From Pseudomonas sp. Ant30-3 (lineage in GTDB: Bacteria > Pseudomonadota > Gammaproteobacteria > Pseudomonadales > Pseudomonadaceae), in the NCBI RefSeq assembly GCF_000690905.1, contig NZ_JMCL01000064.1, positions 1-45,033 of the forward strand: a stretch of 45,033 nt of DNA, given 5' to 3'. The position numbers and the translations under genes are program-made. Below the pieces are notes generated by a model. That model worked only from the letters and a program-made list of their open reading frames with translations, did not search any database and was not told the origin of the DNA. Below, in pieces: positions 37,958 to 45,033 of the stretch (positions are counted from its first letter, which is position 1; each line of letters begins with the position of its first letter).

Positions 37958-38107
37958 GATCGGGCTGTATCCGGGCAAGTGAGCTGAGTGTGTCACAACC
38001 TGCGCGGCGCTCAAGCAATAGAAGTGCCTGCGTCAATCGATAGCATTTTCTGATTGAATCCGCGTACCGGCCTCTAGTAAGCTCGGCGCATTCATCGGAG
38101 ATCGATC

Positions 38108-38236
38108 ATGTTCAACACCCTCTCAACGCTTAGTACCGTCAGCGCCCTGCGCTCGGTTGCGGCTGCCCGGGTGAATAATGTCAGTCCGTCCGTTAGCTTT
38201 TATTTTGGGTATTGGTTTAGCCACTGGCGCGCCTGA
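38108..38236 (+). CDS. Aromatic-rich leader peptide of the DAHP synthase operon
   Basis: A 42-residue open frame too short for routine calling. It has a good ribosome site (CGGAGA, 8 bp upstream) and ends in a dense aromatic run, SFYFGYWFSHWRA, with Phe, Tyr and Trp codons: three Phe, two Tyr and two Trp in eleven codons. A hairpin with T-run follows 48 bp after its stop, before a DAHP synthase gene. This is the pattern of a ribosome-mediated attenuator: stalling on aromatic codons when charged tRNAs are scarce would favour readthrough. The start MFNTLSTLSTVSALRSVAAA has no domain. Confidence 0.75.
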   Translation: MFNTLSTLSTVSALRSVAAARVNNVSPSVSFYFGYWFSHWRA

Positions 38237-38283
38237 TACCCACACGGCGCCCACTTCAAACGGGTCGCCACCAGAGATTTCTC

Positions 38284-38320
38284 AACCCCCGGTCGGCTTC
38301 CCGATCGGGGGTTTTGTTTT
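38284..38320 (+). terminator. Attenuator terminator before the DAHP synthase gene
   Basis: AACCCCCGGTCGG, loop CTTC, CCGATCGGGGGTT, then TTGTTTTTT: a strong intrinsic terminator with one wobble pair, lying between the leader peptide and the downstream genes. It is too far from any other gene end to serve as an ordinary terminator. Confidence 0.85.
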
Positions 38321-38360
38321 TTCAGCTTGCCACTTTTGCAAACACTTGAGGATTAACGAC

Positions 38361-38513
38361 ATGAACTACGCCACTTATTACCGTCACGACAGTTTTACCG
38401 CCTGGCGATTTAGCAGCCTCCGCTCGGGACAGCCTGCCGCCTCCGATCGGTCACCCGCAGGTGGCAAGCACACACACGCGGTCAAACCGGCCAATTGTCG
38501 AACACCCCAGTAG
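38361..38513 (+). CDS. Small 50-residue ORF between attenuator and DAHP synthase
   Basis: ATG at 38361 follows a near-ideal ribosome site (GAGGATTAACGAC) and opens a 50-codon frame ending TAG. The product begins MNYATYYRHDSFTAWRFSSL, aromatic-rich in the first 17 residues, then becomes polar and Arg/Pro-rich. I do not recognise a family. It lies 48 bp before the DAHP synthase start on the same strand and beyond the attenuator. It could be a second leader peptide, or a small protein made with the enzyme. Confidence 0.55.
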   Translation: MNYATYYRHDSFTAWRFSSLRSGQPAASDRSPAGGKHTHAVKPANCRTPQ

Positions 38514-38561
38514 GGCCGAGTGCGCGGGAACGAACCCGCCGCCTGCCCAGGAAGCCTGAAT

Positions 38562-39629
38562 ATGAACTCGTCCGTCTCTGCTCTGCCACTGTCCACTCTG
38601 AGCCCTGCCAATGAAGCGCTGACGGTGCGTCTGCCAACCTCATTGCAACTCAAACAGCAATTGCCGCTCGGCAATACGCTGACCCGACAAGTCGCCAGCC
38701 ACCGCGATGCCGTCCGCTCGATCCTCAACGGTGAAGACTCCCGTTTGCTGGTCATCGTCGGCCCTTGCTCGATTCACGACCCCGAATCCGCCCTCGAGTA
38801 TGCCGGCAACCTTGCCCGTCTCGCCGCTGAAGTCAGCGACCAGATGCTGCTGGTCATGCGCGCCTACGTCGAAAAACCACGCACCACGGTAGGCTGGAAA
38901 GGCCTGGCTTACGATCCGCATCTTAACGGCAGCGATGACATGGCCCACGGCCTGACATTGTCCCGGGCGCTCATGCGCGAAATGCTGGAGCTGGGCTTGC
39001 CAATCGCCACCGAATTACTGCAACCGATGGCCGCCGGCTACTTCGACGACCTGCTCAGCTGGGTCGCGATCGGTGCACGCACCACCGAATCACAGATCCA
39101 TCGGGAAATGGCCAGCGGCCTGAGCATGCCGGTCGGGTTCAAGAACGGCACCGATGGCGGGATTTCCGTTGCCAGCGACGCCATGCGGTCGGCCGCCCAC
39201 CCTCACCGTCATTTCGGTGTCGACAGTCAGGGACATCCTGCCATCGTTCACACACCGGGCAACCCTGATACCCATCTCGTCCTGCGCGGTGGCCATCGCG
39301 GGCCGAACTACGGCCGCGACAGCGTTGCTCAAGTGAACAGCGAGCTTGGCAAGCTGAAGATCCCGGCACGGATCATGGTCGACTGCAGCCACGCTAATAG
39401 CGGCAAAGACCCGCTGCGTCAACCGGCAGTATTCACTGATGTACTCGAGCAGCGTCTGCAAGGTGACACCACGTTGATCGGCATGATGATCGAAAGTCAT
39501 CTGTTCGAAGGTTGCCAGCCTTTGAGCCCGTCGCTGCGTTACGGCGTCTCGGTCACAGACGGTTGCCTGGGCTGGAGCGCCACGGAGCAATTATTGCTTC
39601 AGGCGGCAACGCGGCTGCGTCGACCCTGA
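38562..39629 (+). CDS. 3-deoxy-7-phosphoheptulonate (DAHP) synthase, class I
   Basis: A 355-residue enzyme joining phosphoenolpyruvate and erythrose 4-phosphate in the first step of the shikimate pathway. Family motifs are complete: LVIVGPCSIHDPESALEYAG, VMRAYVEKPRTTVGWKGLAY, WVAIGARTTESQIHREMASG, VGFKNGTDG, VLRGGHRGPNY and MVDCSHANSGK with metal ligands. This is the AroF/AroG/AroH type; which aromatic amino acid inhibits this copy cannot be told, so no symbol is given. ATG at 38562 follows AGGAAG and gives the usual start. Upstream lie an aromatic leader peptide and attenuator, so expression is probably tuned by aromatic tRNA charging. Confidence 0.95.
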   Translation: MNSSVSALPLSTLSPANEALTVRLPTSLQLKQQLPLGNTLTRQVASHRDAVRSILNGEDSRLLVIVGPCSIHDPESALEYAGNLARLAAEVSDQMLLVMRAYVEKPRTTVGWKGLAYDPHLNGSDDMAHGLTLSRALMREMLELGLPIATELLQPMAAGYFDDLLSWVAIGARTTESQIHREMASGLSMPVGFKNGTDGGISVASDAMRSAAHPHRHFGVDSQGHPAIVHTPGNPDTHLVLRGGHRGPNYGRDSVAQVNSELGKLKIPARIMVDCSHANSGKDPLRQPAVFTDVLEQRLQGDTTLIGMMIESHLFEGCQPLSPSLRYGVSVTDGCLGWSATEQLLLQAATRLRRP

Positions 39630-39665
39630 GCTTCAGCCGTCCGGCCTTGCAAAGGCTGGGCGGCG

Positions 39666-40709
39666 TCATGAACGCACTTGCAGTAACGCCATTTCGGATT
39701 GTTGAGTGACATCGTCGAGCCGCTCAATCGAGTAAGACACCTTAACGGTCGACCCGCGGTGTTCTTTCCAAAACGGGTAAGGCACGCTGAACTCCAGCGG
39801 TTCGCCGGCCGACTCTTTCGAAATCTCGCGCGCGTCACGATGACTGAAATGCTCGCCATTGCATTTCAGATAGACCAGCTCACCGTCCTCTGTCTCAGCG
39901 TCAACGATGGAAATGGTTGCACCCTCGAGCACATCTTCCAGCGCCAGCCAGCCGTTGTCAGCCTCCAGAATCTCTGGCGGCGCCAGCGTAGCGCGGATCA
40001 GCGGCCCGATCATTAATTGTGCAGGCTGTGAGTGGCGGGTTTCCTCGCCCTGCCGGACTGAATACGCAATGGTCACGGTGCTGTTGAGGTTCGGCGCTAT
40101 TTGCTCCGGATTGATCCAGAATGACAGCTCCCCACCCAGCGCAAATGCCTCGATCATCAGCGTATCCGTCAGGCTTGCCTGCGGGGTAATACCCGTCCAG
40201 GACAGCTCAACACGGTCGCCGACCGACATTCGCGAATACGCTCTGATGGTCACAAGCGTGCCTTGCGGGACTCGGCCTGGATCGAGCGTGTCGCGTACCG
40301 CTTCGGGAACACATGCAGGCAAAAGCCCTGTGCTGGCATCGCCCACGCTCAAGTGCAAAGAGCCGGACCTTGCAGGCTCAGTTATCCGTGCACTCTGGAG
40401 TGTGTAGTAAACCTCGAGTGAACCGCCGTCGAGTGCGGCGATATGTTCGCCATCGATGACGATGACGACGGCAGCACCCACCTGCCGCTCGCTGATGAAA
40501 CGCGCGAACTCGCGGCGATACACAACACCCTCGACATCGAGACCCGTCCAGGACACCAGCAACCTGTCGCCACATGCCATGCCGGTATAAGGCCGAATCC
40601 GGATGACGGCTTTCCTGTCAGCAGGGTCCAGAACGGCGCCCCTCGCCTGATGCAGGACGGGTACGGATAGCCCGATTTCTTGAGGGATCCCGGCTTCGCA
40701 TGTGCTCAT
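39666..40709 (-). CDS. Hypothetical protein of three Ig-like repeats
   Basis: A 347-residue protein of no known function. Three repeats of roughly 110 residues can be aligned by eye. Each begins with a proline-rich lead such as ACVPEAVRDTLDPGRVP or GAVLDPADRKAVIRIRPYTG, then has GDRVELSWTG or GDRLLVSWTG, and ends with a Tyr-Ser strand (TVTIAYSVRQ, TVKVSYSIER). This gives a beta-sandwich, adhesin- or invasin-like look. No signal peptide or anchor is visible. GGAG precedes the ATG at 40709; a longer start at 40826 has no support. It converges on the DAHP synthase gene. Confidence 0.75.
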   Translation of the reverse strand: MSTCEAGIPQEIGLSVPVLHQARGAVLDPADRKAVIRIRPYTGMACGDRLLVSWTGLDVEGVVYRREFARFISERQVGAAVVIVIDGEHIAALDGGSLEVYYTLQSARITEPARSGSLHLSVGDASTGLLPACVPEAVRDTLDPGRVPQGTLVTIRAYSRMSVGDRVELSWTGITPQASLTDTLMIEAFALGGELSFWINPEQIAPNLNSTVTIAYSVRQGEETRHSQPAQLMIGPLIRATLAPPEILEADNGWLALEDVLEGATISIVDAETEDGELVYLKCNGEHFSHRDAREISKESAGEPLEFSVPYPFWKEHRGSTVKVSYSIERLDDVTQQSEMALLQVRS

Positions 40710-41046
40710 TGGTTTACTCCATTCCATGGAAATCGCGTTGCCTGAGGATGGCAACAATCGAGGCTTATTTAATCGCGAATCTGCCGGAGGGCGATGTCGG
40801 GCGAATGCGCCGGATGTCTGGGGCAAATGCCGATCGCCGAGTAAGGCGCTTCAATGCGCCGCGCAGAAGTCGTTGAAAGGACGTCCGAAGATTCGGAACA
40901 AGACCTCGTGGACATACGGGTTTTCGTACCAGACCTATTCCGTTTTCGCCGTTCTACAGCGGACTTTTCATACATCGCGGCTGCGCAAGAGTGCATTAGA
41001 GTGAAACCCGGACACCCCAATCAACTTCCCCGAAGAAGGTACGCAC
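40710..41046. promoter_or_regulatory. Divergent intergenic region between repeat protein and lipase
   Basis: 337 bp between two genes pointing apart; both promoters should lie here. Open frames within it look random in composition and lack ribosome sites. No clear operator seen. Confidence 0.4.
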
Positions 41047-41928
41047 ATGCAACGGAATGCAACGACTCAGTTTCCGATTCTGCTGGTCCATGGGCTTTTC
41101 GGTTTTGATCGAATTGGCCGGGTCGACTTGTTCCACGACATCAAACAAGCCCTGCGCAGCGCTGGTGCCAGGGTGTTCATCCCTCATCTTTCAGCGACCC
41201 ATTGCAACGAAACGCGCGGCATACAACTGCTGGCGCAAATCGAACGAGTGCTGGACGGCACCGGCGCCGAGAAAGTCAACCTGATAGGACACAGTCAAGG
41301 CGCACTCACCGTGCGTTACGCTGCTGCGGTTGCGCCAGAGCTTGTCGCGTCGGTCACTTCCGTCAGCGGTCCAAATCACGGCTCGGAACTGGCCGATTTC
41401 CTGCGCAAGGCGCTCACGCCGGGGAAACTTCCGGAAGCAGTCGCAGAAACCGTGGCCACGCTGTTTGCAGATTTCATCTCTGTACTCAGCGGTCATCAAA
41501 AAATGCCACAAAATGCCGTTGCTGCGCTGAACGCGCTGACTACTGAAGGGGTGGGCGCATTCAATGACAAATACCCGCAGGGCTTGCCAACCACGTGGGG
41601 CGGCAAGGGCCGCGACCAGGTCAATGGCGTTCGCTACTACTCCTGGAGCGGCACGTTGCAGGGAAGCGTTCTGGACGAAGGCGCCAACAAGCTGGACCCA
41701 TTGCACGGATTCTGCCGTGCCTTTTCCCACTATTTCTCCACCGAGGCCGAGCACAACGACGGCATGGTCGGCCGTTTCAGCTCCCACCTGGGCAAAGTAA
41801 TTCGCTCCGACTATCCGCTGGATCACATGGACAGCATCAATCAGACCGCTGGCCGAGTCCGTCCCGGCGTCGACCCGGTGGGCCTGTACGTGCAGCATGC
41901 CGAACGGCTGCGCAAGGCCGGCCTGTAG
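41047..41928 (+). CDS. Family I triacylglycerol lipase without signal peptide
   Basis: A 293-residue alpha/beta hydrolase close in layout to P. aeruginosa LipA: FPILLVHGLFGFDRIGRVDL (oxyanion region), KVNLIGHSQGALTVRYAAAV with the catalytic Ser83, the segment KYPQGLPTTWGGKGRDQVNG, the catalytic Asp in HNDGMVGRFSSHLGKVIRSD and His in PLDHMDSIN. Unlike secreted relatives it starts directly at the first strand (MQRNATTQFPILL), with no Sec signal, and no lipase foldase gene lies beside it. It may be intracellular or leave by another route. AAGAAGG precedes the ATG. Confidence 0.9.
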   Translation: MQRNATTQFPILLVHGLFGFDRIGRVDLFHDIKQALRSAGARVFIPHLSATHCNETRGIQLLAQIERVLDGTGAEKVNLIGHSQGALTVRYAAAVAPELVASVTSVSGPNHGSELADFLRKALTPGKLPEAVAETVATLFADFISVLSGHQKMPQNAVAALNALTTEGVGAFNDKYPQGLPTTWGGKGRDQVNGVRYYSWSGTLQGSVLDEGANKLDPLHGFCRAFSHYFSTEAEHNDGMVGRFSSHLGKVIRSDYPLDHMDSINQTAGRVRPGVDPVGLYVQHAERLRKAGL

Positions 41929-42013
41929 ACATCCGAAGGAACTTTGAGAAGAAATGGGCCACTGAATCCGGTAGGCTCAACACTTTACCGAACGTTGAAA
42001 GGAGTATTTTCCC

Positions 42014-42295
42014 ATGGCTAAAGCCACTGCCCGTCACATCCTGGTTGCCAGCGAAGACAAATGTAACGAACTCAAAACGCAAATCGAAGGCGGCGCTGAT
42101 TTCGCCGAAGTGGCCAAGGCCAACTCTACTTGCCCGTCCAGCCGTCAGGGCGGCGATCTGGGCTCGTTTGGTCCAGGTCAAATGGTCAAGGAATTCGATA
42201 CCGTGGTTTTCAGCGCGCCGATCAACGTCGTGCAAGGCCCGGTGAAAACCCAATTCGGCTATCACCTGCTCGAAGTGACCAGCCGTCAGGACTGA
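42014..42295 (+). CDS. ppiC: Parvulin-type peptidyl-prolyl isomerase
   Basis: A 93-residue single-domain parvulin that speeds cis-trans isomerisation of proline bonds. The whole family frame is visible: ATARHILVASEDKCNELKTQ, FAEVAKANSTCPSSRQGGDL, GSFGPGQMVKEFDTVVFSAP and TQFGYHLLEVTSRQD. There is no signal peptide, so it is cytoplasmic. GGAG lies about nine bases before the ATG. A strong terminator follows 19 bp after the stop. Confidence 0.96.
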   Translation: MAKATARHILVASEDKCNELKTQIEGGADFAEVAKANSTCPSSRQGGDLGSFGPGQMVKEFDTVVFSAPINVVQGPVKTQFGYHLLEVTSRQD

Positions 42296-42314
42296 TCATC
42301 GTCTGATTGCCTGT

Positions 42315-42350
42315 ACAACGGCCCGCCTTTTTGGCGGGCCGTTGTGTTTT
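42315..42350 (+). terminator. Rho-independent terminator after ppiC
   Basis: ACAACGGCCCGCC, loop TTTTT, GGCGGGCCGTTGT, then GTTTTGG: 13-base perfect arms. Strong stem with a short T-run. Confidence 0.88.
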
Positions 42351-42430
42351 GGTTACGCGATACGGCTGGCGAGGAACGCGCCGCTAGCGTACAAATTACG
42401 CTTTTCGACCACCCGGCTTTAAGGCTGATA

Positions 42431-44299
42431 ATGCGACTGGCTTTCCCTACTTTATTGCTCACTGCCGTGGCACTGCTTTTGAGTGCTGCCGGTGTGAATG
42501 CCACCCCACAGCATGCGCTGACCGTGTATGGCGAGCCGGCGAAATATCCCGCCAACTTCAGTCATTTTGCCTACACCAATCTACAAGCCCCCAAGGGCGG
42601 CACAATGCGCCGCTCGGCGCTGGAGATCGGTCACTACGATCACATCCTTCCTTATATAGACAAGGGCATCGGCGTATCGCAGATCGACGGCCTGCTCTAT
42701 TCGCCTCTGGCGCAACGTTCGCAGGACGAGCCGTACACCGTTTATGGCCTGGTGGCGCAGCAAATGGAGCGGTCCGATGACGGCCTCTCGCTACGTTTCT
42801 ACCTGAACCCCGAAGCGCGTTTTGCCGATGGCAAACCGATCACTGCTGAAGACGTGCGGTACACATTCAACCTGCTGATGACCCAAGGCAGTTTGCGCTA
42901 CCGCACTCAGTTCGCCGACGTCAAAGGCGTCGAAGTTGAGTCGCCGCGCACAGTGCGCTTTGACTTCAAGACCAATGAAAACCGCACCCTGCCCCTCGAC
43001 ATCGCGACCCTGCCGGTACTTCCGGAGCATTGGTGGAAGACCCGCGATTTCGCTGGCGGCGGCGGTTACGAGCCTCCCTTGGGCAGCGGCCCGTACCGGG
43101 TCGGCAAGGTCGACTCCGGGCGCACGATCACTTTTGAACGCAATCCCGACTGGTGGGGCAAGGACCTGCCGGTCAGTCGCGGTCTGTATAACTTTGATCA
43201 CTTCAGCATCGAGTATTTCGGCGACACCGACGTGGCGCGGCAGGTCTTGCGCGGAGGCGCTTACGATTACAACCGCGAATTTTCCGCTACCGGTTACTCG
43301 ATCGGCTACGACAGCCCGGCGCTTAGCGACGGTCGACTGCAAAAGGCTCACCTGGCGCAAAATGCACCGCAGTCCGCTCAGGGATTTGTGTTCAACCTGC
43401 AAAATCCGCTGTTTCAGGACCTGCGCGTGCGCAAGGCCTTGGTAATGCTGTGGGATTTTGAATGGACCAACCGGCAGATGATGCGCGGCCTGTACATCCG
43501 CCAGCAAAGTTATTTTTCCAACAGCGAGCTCGCCGCGCGCGAGCTCCCGGACGCTGCCGAACGGGCGATTCTGGAGCCGTTGCGCGGGCAAATACCGGAC
43601 GAAGTATTTACCCAAGTATTCGAGGCGCCAAAAACCGACGGCAGCGGCATGATCCGCGACAAGCAACTGGAAGCGTTGAAACTGCTCGAACAGGCCGGCT
43701 GGCAACCCGATGGCGATCAATTGGTGAATGCCGAAGGAAAGCCCCTGAGCTTCACGTTTCTGATCAGTCAGAACGGCCTGGATCGAATGTTACTTCCGTA
43801 CAAGCGCACGCTGAAGCAGATCGGTATCGACCTGAACATCCGCCGTATCGATTCGTCTCAATACGTCAATCGCCTGATGTCCCGCGATTACGACATGATC
43901 GTCACCGGCTACCCGGTGACCACCTCTCCCGGCAATGAGCTGTACAACTATTTCGGCTCGGTCGCGGCAAACGATCCGGGCTCGAACAATTACATGGTGT
44001 TGAAGAACCCGGCCGTCGACACACTGGTCGACGGGCTGGTGCGCGCGTCCACCAAAACCGACATGTTGCGCCACGCCCATGCATTGGACCGGGTGCTGCA
44101 ATGGAGTTATTACTGGATCCCCAATTACTATCCGCCGGGCAGTTCGACGGTGTGGTGGAACCGCTTCGGAATTCCCAGCGTGCAGGCGGCTAACGACGAA
44201 GTCATCGAAAGCTGGTGGGAGGTGAGCACCACGCCACTGACCAACCAGCAGATGACCGCTGAACTGATCAAACGTGGCAGACCCGGAGGGCCGCACTGA
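42431..44299 (+). CDS. yejA: ABC transporter periplasmic binding protein, YejA-like
   Basis: A 622-residue solute-binding protein of family 5 (peptide/nickel type). Signal peptide: [20 protein letters not shown], cut near VNA. Family marks: [29 protein letters not shown] [24 protein letters not shown] and [16 protein letters not shown]. Size and sequence fit YejA, which serves uptake of microcin C-like peptides and other oligopeptides in enterobacteria. TAAGG precedes the ATG at 42431. The permease start codon overlaps the stop by one base (TGATG), so the operon is translationally coupled. Confidence 0.9.
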   Translation: MRLAFPTLLLTAVALLLSAAGVNATPQHALTVYGEPAKYPANFSHFAYTNLQAPKGGTMRRSALEIGHYDHILPYIDKGIGVSQIDGLLYSPLAQRSQDEPYTVYGLVAQQMERSDDGLSLRFYLNPEARFADGKPITAEDVRYTFNLLMTQGSLRYRTQFADVKGVEVESPRTVRFDFKTNENRTLPLDIATLPVLPEHWWKTRDFAGGGGYEPPLGSGPYRVGKVDSGRTITFERNPDWWGKDLPVSRGLYNFDHFSIEYFGDTDVARQVLRGGAYDYNREFSATGYSIGYDSPALSDGRLQKAHLAQNAPQSAQGFVFNLQNPLFQDLRVRKALVMLWDFEWTNRQMMRGLYIRQQSYFSNSELAARELPDAAERAILEPLRGQIPDEVFTQVFEAPKTDGSGMIRDKQLEALKLLEQAGWQPDGDQLVNAEGKPLSFTFLISQNGLDRMLLPYKRTLKQIGIDLNIRRIDSSQYVNRLMSRDYDMIVTGYPVTTSPGNELYNYFGSVAANDPGSNNYMVLKNPAVDTLVDGLVRASTKTDMLRHAHALDRVLQWSYYWIPNYYPPGSSTVWWNRFGIPSVQAANDEVIESWWEVSTTPLTNQQMTAELIKRGRPGGPH

Positions 44300-45033
44300 T
44301 GTGGGCTTATATTCTGCGGCGCCTGATATTGATCATCCCGACGCTGGTGATCATTCTTCTGGTCAACTTCATCATTGTGCAGGCTGCACCGGGTGGTCCG
44401 GTCGAGCAGGCGATCGCGCACCTGCAGGGCATCGGCGGCGGCAGTGTCGGCGGCGGCTCCAGCGAAGTCATGAGCAGCAGCTCGCGCGCCAGTCGCGGCC
44501 TTGATCCGCAACTGATCAAGGAAATTGAAAAGCAGTACGGCTTCGATAAACCGGCACCCGAACGCCTGTGGCTGATGCTCAAAAGCTACGCGCAACTGGA
44601 CTTCGGCAAGAGCTTCTTCCGCGGCGCCACAGTCACCGACCTGATCCTGGAAAAGATGCCGGTGACCATTTCCCTAGGGCTCTGGGCGACGCTGATCACT
44701 TATCTGGTGTCCATCCCGCTGGGCATTCGCAAAGCGGTGCGTCATGGCAGTCATTTCGATATCTGGAGCAGCACCGCGATCATCATCGGTTACGCGATGC
44801 CGGCGTTTCTCTTCGCGATGTTCCTGATCGTGGTGTTCGCCGGCGGCACGTCGCTGAACTGGTTTCCGGTGCGCGGCCTGGTGTCGGACAACTTCGAGTC
44901 CTTGTCGACCGTGGGCAAAATTGCCGATTACTTCTGGCATCTGGTGTTGCCGGTGACGTCGCTGGTTATTGGCGGTTTCGCGACCCTGACCATCCTGACC
45001 AAAAATTCCTTCCTCAACGAAATCACCCGCCAA
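44299..45033 (+). CDS. yejB: ABC transporter inner-membrane permease, YejB-like (cut by window end)
   Basis: Reading frame opens at the ATG overlapping the yejA stop and stays open to the end of the window (245 residues seen). It begins [20 protein letters not shown], typical of DppB/OppB-type permeases, and continues [20 protein letters not shown] and [20 protein letters not shown], with several membrane helices. A Gly/Ser-rich insert near residue 50 ([19 protein letters not shown]) fits YejB. The C-terminal part, including the EAA loop, lies outside. Confidence 0.9.
   Translation, partial: MWAYILRRLILIIPTLVIILLVNFIIVQAAPGGPVEQAIAHLQGIGGGSVGGGSSEVMSSSSRASRGLDPQLIKEIEKQYGFDKPAPERLWLMLKSYAQLDFGKSFFRGATVTDLILEKMPVTISLGLWATLITYLVSIPLGIRKAVRHGSHFDIWSSTAIIIGYAMPAFLFAMFLIVVFAGGTSLNWFPVRGLVSDNFESLSTVGKIADYFWHLVLPVTSLVIGGFATLTILTKNSFLNEITRQ

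Overview
The window looks like a chromosomal segment of a Pseudomonas of the fluorescens/putida type. The gacA-uvrC-pgsA-tRNA-Gly order, PobA and its AraC-type regulator, a YejA/YejB-type transporter, a PpiC parvulin and the base composition all fit. No search was run, so the assignment rests on recognising families.

The window divides near 34.2 kb. To the right is core genome: tRNA-Gly(GCC), pgsA, uvrC, gacA, a GNAT acetyltransferase, a DAHP synthase preceded by an aromatic-rich leader peptide and attenuator, a repeat-built hypothetical protein, a signal-less family I lipase, ppiC and the start of a yejAB-like peptide transporter operon. To the left is accessory DNA. Immediately beside the tRNA 3' end lies a P4-type integrase with an unusual C-terminal extension, as expected for an island inserted in a tRNA gene.

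The accessory region has three parts. (1) 1-10 kb: an amidohydrolase/MFS pair, an intact LysR gene and an intact soluble chemoreceptor stand among decaying genes. The decayed genes are a porin with one frameshift, a LysE exporter remnant, an N-truncated pRiA4b ORF-3-like gene, a frameshifted EAL gene, a broken NIT-like gene, a 3' scrap of glyA and a truncated, frameshifted integrase. (2) 10-28.4 kb: a periplasmic arylsulfatase diverges from an octahaem cytochrome with HEAT and TPR repeats, followed by an AraC regulator. Next comes a p-cresol module. p-Cresol would be oxidised by the PchF/PchC flavocytochrome to 4-hydroxybenzaldehyde, by PchA to 4-hydroxybenzoate, and by PobA to protocatechuate. 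Around these sit an outer-membrane MetA-pathway protein, an OprD porin, a sigma-54 activator with XylR_N/V4R domains, PobR, a spare TatA, a Tat-signal protein (PchX) and a second cytochrome c. (3) 28.4-34.1 kb: nested mobile debris, namely an IS66 element with a stop codon in tnpC, the 5' end of a group II intron inside tnpC, an integrase fragment, an acyl-CoA ligase scrap, then the intact integrase.

The most interesting hypothesis is that PchF, which shows no signal peptide although its family is periplasmic, is exported folded by hitchhiking on the Tat-signal protein PchX, with the extra TatA supporting this. Other notable points are the aromatic leader peptide before the DAHP synthase, a palindrome resembling the PcaR operator between pobA and pobR, candidate sigma-54 promoters matching the local activator, the integrase fused to a DUF2384-like domain, and the octahaem cytochrome beside a sulfatase.
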